Assembly: GCF_036884655.1 (NCBI RefSeq)
Contig: NC_088342.1
Location: forward strand, 33,354,001-33,418,000
Source: Musa acuminata AAA Group
Lineage: Eukaryota; Streptophyta; Magnoliopsida; Zingiberales; Musaceae
Direction of reading: 5' to 3'
Length of the DNA stretch: 64,000 nt
In this document: one piece after another, positions 60,525-64,000 of the stretch
Numbering within the stretch: position 1 is the stretch's first letter
How the letters are laid out: the number at the start of each line of letters is the position of its first letter
Program-made: the position numbers and the translations under genes
Notes under the pieces: generated by a model
What the model saw: the letters and a program-made list of their open reading frames with translations, nothing else
The model's database searches: none
Told to the model about the DNA's origin: nothing

Positions 60525-62283
60525 CTAACTCATTAGCATATTAAACTTTGTATTTGGTCAAAACAACCATGGCAGTATATCATACAACTTCCACAAAAGG
60601 CATCATGTAAATGCTACATAAACACCAAAGAGACCAAAATGTCATCTAATATATCCATAATATAGTCACTAATTTGAGGAAGAATGAAATTAAAATTTTA
60701 GTTTTGATGAAACTATACTCTGCACATGAATTGCTATGCATGCATCTAGGCCAATCAAATTCAATCGTCTCTGACTTTAAAGGAACAATTCATTCGATTC
60801 CAAAATCTCCACATGTGCATGCTCGCTCAATAGCAGAAATGAAAAAGAAACAGTAAAACAATATGATGCATGAGCAATTAAATTAATTTATTAATAAAAT
60901 AAATTTAATTTGTTTAGAGATATTTTACATATGTAATAACATGAAAATATCTACTCAACGAGGAGAAAAAGAAAGAAAAAATACAACAAAAAAGAAATCA
61001 TATTATTGAAAATTACAAATCTTGATTGAATATCTTAAAGATTCATCTCTATAAAGATGAAAGATTATCAATCAAAAATATCATGAAGAGAGGAAGACTA
61101 TTTCTCAAATCAAATCAGAAACGAAGAACAAGATATCATATATTTGATTTGATGCGATTGTAATTTTTTAAATTTCTGTAATTTTCTTTTTATTCTTATA
61201 CTTGAGCATATAAAAATGGGCTATAACATTGTAATGTATGAATAAAAAAAGGATCCATGAATCAAGTTTTTTTCCTTTCCCACCTTGTGAGGCATGCGGA
61301 GGTGCAAGACTTCTATCCTAGGAGTGTTATCTTTGAGCCAATTGGATAGTTATACATTTGCTTATTATTTTTAGTTATTATCTTTCACTTTTCTCTTTCT
61401 ATTCCTCCACTATGAAAGTAATTTGTTGTTGCTCGTCCTACATGCCAACCAATATTGAACACTTCAAAATTAAATATACCATCACATAAGTCTCAGAGAT
61501 ATAACCGCAGTGCCTCACCACAATGCTAAAAACTTTGCAAATATCTAGTATTGGTAACAAACCTCATAGCAAACTTTTTACCTTCATCCTCTTGTGATGA
61601 TCTAAGCATGTCCTACAAATAAATCAATTTGTTCCAAAGAGAAACAGAAGAATAGAAATAGCAGGTGCCACCAATTCCACCAAGTAAACCTTTTTCATAT
61701 AAAAATATGACCAAAAGTATCAAATTTATGAGGAAAAAAAAAGCTCACTGAGGGAAAGAACAAGGGTGATCTAGAAGTTGTCCGCTTGCGGAGGGAGGGC
61801 AGCCATCAGAGTTAGAGCTTATCGGGAGAATCACATCAATCGGATCGATAAGCAGCAAAAACACATAGTCCTAGATTAATCATGAGGACCAGATTGATGG
61901 CGGAAAAGAATCTTGCACTGCATCTTCTTTAGGGTTTTCGAACTAGAAAAGTGCGAGAAGGGAATTGGGGGCTAACCGTGAAGTTCTGAACAAGATATGG
62001 TCGATTGTAATGCATTAAATAAATTTGTGAGAGAGTAGGGAACTCTCTTCTTTCCTTAGAGAGAGAAGCTCTGGGTTTCTAAGGCGATAAGGACAACCCC
62101 ATTGCCTTCTCCCTCCTTAATTCCACCTTTGATGCGACCCAACCACACCCTTCCCCACCCCCCCCCGCCCCCAACTACTGGCTTCACATCCCCTACTTGG
62201 CTCTCTCCTTGCATCCATTGTTGTTCCCCTCCCTAGGGTGTCATCATCTTCTTCTGTGGTGTCGATCCCTTCAGTTAGGGTTC
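60525..62283. other. Upstream region of YAE1-like gene, copy 5
   Basis: Same arrangement as copy 4, with an empty target site. No additional feature seen. Confidence 0.35.
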
Positions 62284-63319
62284 CTGGAGTGATGCCAAGC
62301 CAGACCCCTAAGGTTTTCTCCTTTGGCAAGTACCAAGAAAAATGGGCCACTCCATCGGGATCCTTCCAATGCCCCTCCGCCTTCCAAGAAGAGCCAATTG
62401 GATGGCCCTTTCACTGGAAAGAGCATCTCTTAGGCATTGATGTTAATTGGTCCTTCATATGGGCCAGATGCAAGTTCACTACTATCTTCTTCTTTGTTTA
62501 ACCGGATCTATGATGCTTCTAAGGATTTCATCGAATTTGACGAAAAAACTCCTCATGAATGGCAAAAACCTTGAATATCTAGTTTGATCAATCATTTCCT
62601 CCGACTTCGACTTTGGATTTCCTGAAATATGTGGTTTCTCACTAATGGAAATGTTCTTTGGTGTCCCAAGTGATCAATTTGGCTTAAGGTTTTTTTTTGC
62701 TTTCAATTTTTTTCTAAAGCGGAGGTTGTTCGCATCCTCACCGAGGGACCATGGACCATTCGAGGGGAGGTTTTGTATCTGATGCCCAAGAAAGCTAATT
62801 TCCAGCCTCTCACAGAGAGGATCTCATCTGTCCCTATCTAGGTGTAGTTCGTCAATCTTCCTTTGGAGTACTGGAACAGAATGTGTTATTAATCTTGGTT
62901 CTCTCCTAGGTCGTCCCCTAAAGAATGATGAATGTTCTTTCTCGTTTGAAAGGGGTCGATATGTAAGGTTAGTATAGAAATCGATCTTTCAAAACCCCAT
63001 AAGCAGTATGACTGGGTCACCTAAAGAAAGGAATTTTCCAAACTGTTTCATATGAGAATTTACCTTTGGTGTGTTTCAAGTATAGTTGTGTGGGTCATAA
63101 AGTGGATTTGCCCTCTAGTTTCAATGACTTCTTTGACTTCCTCCCTTGTTTTTCTGGACTCTTCTCACAAGGCCGACCCCCAAAAGGGTGTGGAGCAACC
63201 CCCTTCCGATTTAGATGGCTCTATTACCCTAAGGGAGGTTGGGTCTTCTCACTTAGAGCTGGACCTCTTTGGTCCATGGATTAAAGTTGAGAAGCGTTGC
63301 CCGATTGGTCGTCGACACA
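62284..63319 (+). pseudogene. Broken LINE ORF1, copy 5
   Basis: Same lesions, with private changes near 62694, 63123 and 63315. Resembles copy 1 at 62286. Confidence 0.7.
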
Positions 63320-63450
63320 GCCAAGCCAACGCTGATCGAAATCGATCGGAATAGGGGGGTGGGGTGGTGCCATGTCGAGGAAGCGATCGAGGCCATTGGT
63401 TTCCTCTGCTCCTTGAGATATTGGCACACATACAGGTCACATGCCCCCTA

Positions 63451-63859
63451 CACTATAAGAAAAATAGTTATTAACCATGAACAAAAGTTGTCACTAAAAG
63501 AATTAGTGCAAAATGAGCCATCACTAGCTTCCGTCAGCATAGATCTCGTGGCTAAAAGTTTTAGTAACAAAAAAAGACACATATGTCATTAAATTATAGT
63601 TTTTAGTGATAGTTTATATTTGTAGCTAAAACATTAAATTCTATCGCTAAAAATAAATAAATTGATAAATTAATATTTCTGTGACAACAATTGGTTATGA
63701 ACACTTCTGTCACTAAAAGAATTGACTAACAATTTTAGTGACAATATAATTAACTCTTACTGATTAAATGGAAAAGATAATAATAATTTAGTGATGGCTT
63801 GACCTGTCACTAAAATATAAAAAAAATTAGTAATGGATTATTTGAGTGTCACTATACTG
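63451..63859 (+). mobile_element. CACTA-like end, copy 5
   Basis: Terminus at 63451-63467. The window ends 141 bp beyond the last subterminal motif, in AT-rich DNA. Confidence 0.5.
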
Positions 63860-64000
63860 TCAATAATAATTTTATTAATTACCTATCAATTTTTAATAAT
63901 TTCAAAATCATACCAAAACTTTTTCATAAATTCAAGATAAAATTATTGATATTTGAAACTTCACATTACAATCTTTATTTTATCCAAAAATCAATATCAA

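Larger units (their letters stand above)
59900..64000. repeat. 12.64-kb tandem unit, copy 5 (partial)
   Basis: The first 4101 bp of a fifth unit, cut by the window end. It matches copy 1 rather than copies 2-4 at 62286 and 63363. Private differences include a lengthened T run near 62694, A near 63123 and A near 63315. Confidence 0.96.

Noticed and set aside
1..64000. Origin of the array by reintegrated circular DNA
   Set aside because: No unit boundary, junction microhomology or circular signature can be seen inside the window.

Overview
The window is plant nuclear DNA. Ty1/copia retrotransposons, an L1-like ORF1 remnant, CACTA-like and Mutator-like elements and short GT-AG introns point to a flowering plant; nothing seen fixes the genus. 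There are no bacterial operons, rRNA or tRNA genes.

The dominant structure is a head-to-tail array of a 12,640-bp unit. With an arbitrary phase set by base 1, the copies are 1-12640, 12641-25280, 25281-47251 (enlarged by an insertion), 47252-59899 (8 bp longer) and 59900-64000 (cut by the window edge). By eye the copies differ by roughly 10-20 bases per 12.6 kb.

Each unit carries, in order: (1) a minus-strand gene or gene remnant with a YAE1/LTO1 deca-GX3 motif; (2) about 1.7 kb of mostly unassigned upstream DNA; (3) a broken plus-strand LINE ORF1; (4) a CACTA-like terminus with subterminal repeats; (5) an AT-rich stretch; (6) a probable non-autonomous DNA transposon holding a GCT/GCC-rich minisatellite and a nested 221-bp Mutator-type MITE; (7) two leader-type exons of an unidentified minus-strand gene; (8) a cluster of fifteen 27-bp repeats in both orientations containing a 679-bp palindrome; (9) a 40-bp inverted copy of part of the LINE remnant; (10) a second unidentified minus-strand leader; (11) a decayed Ty1/copia pol split by an 1183-bp solo LTR with a 5-bp target duplication; (12) an AT-rich stretch leading to the next YAE1-like gene.

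Copy 3 alone carries a young SIRE/Maximus-like Ty1/copia retrotransposon on the minus strand (27586-36911, 9326 bp). It has 1213-bp LTRs in which I saw no difference, a gctct target duplication, PBS, PPT, gag, pol and an accessory ORF downstream of pol. Element plus duplication (9331 bp) exactly explains the extra length of copy 3.

Order of events read from the nesting: copia pol decayed, took an LTR element that shrank to a solo LTR, the 12.64-kb block was amplified, then the young element entered one copy. No host gene here is established as functional; the YAE1-like locus is the best candidate. Most short open frames come from repeats.
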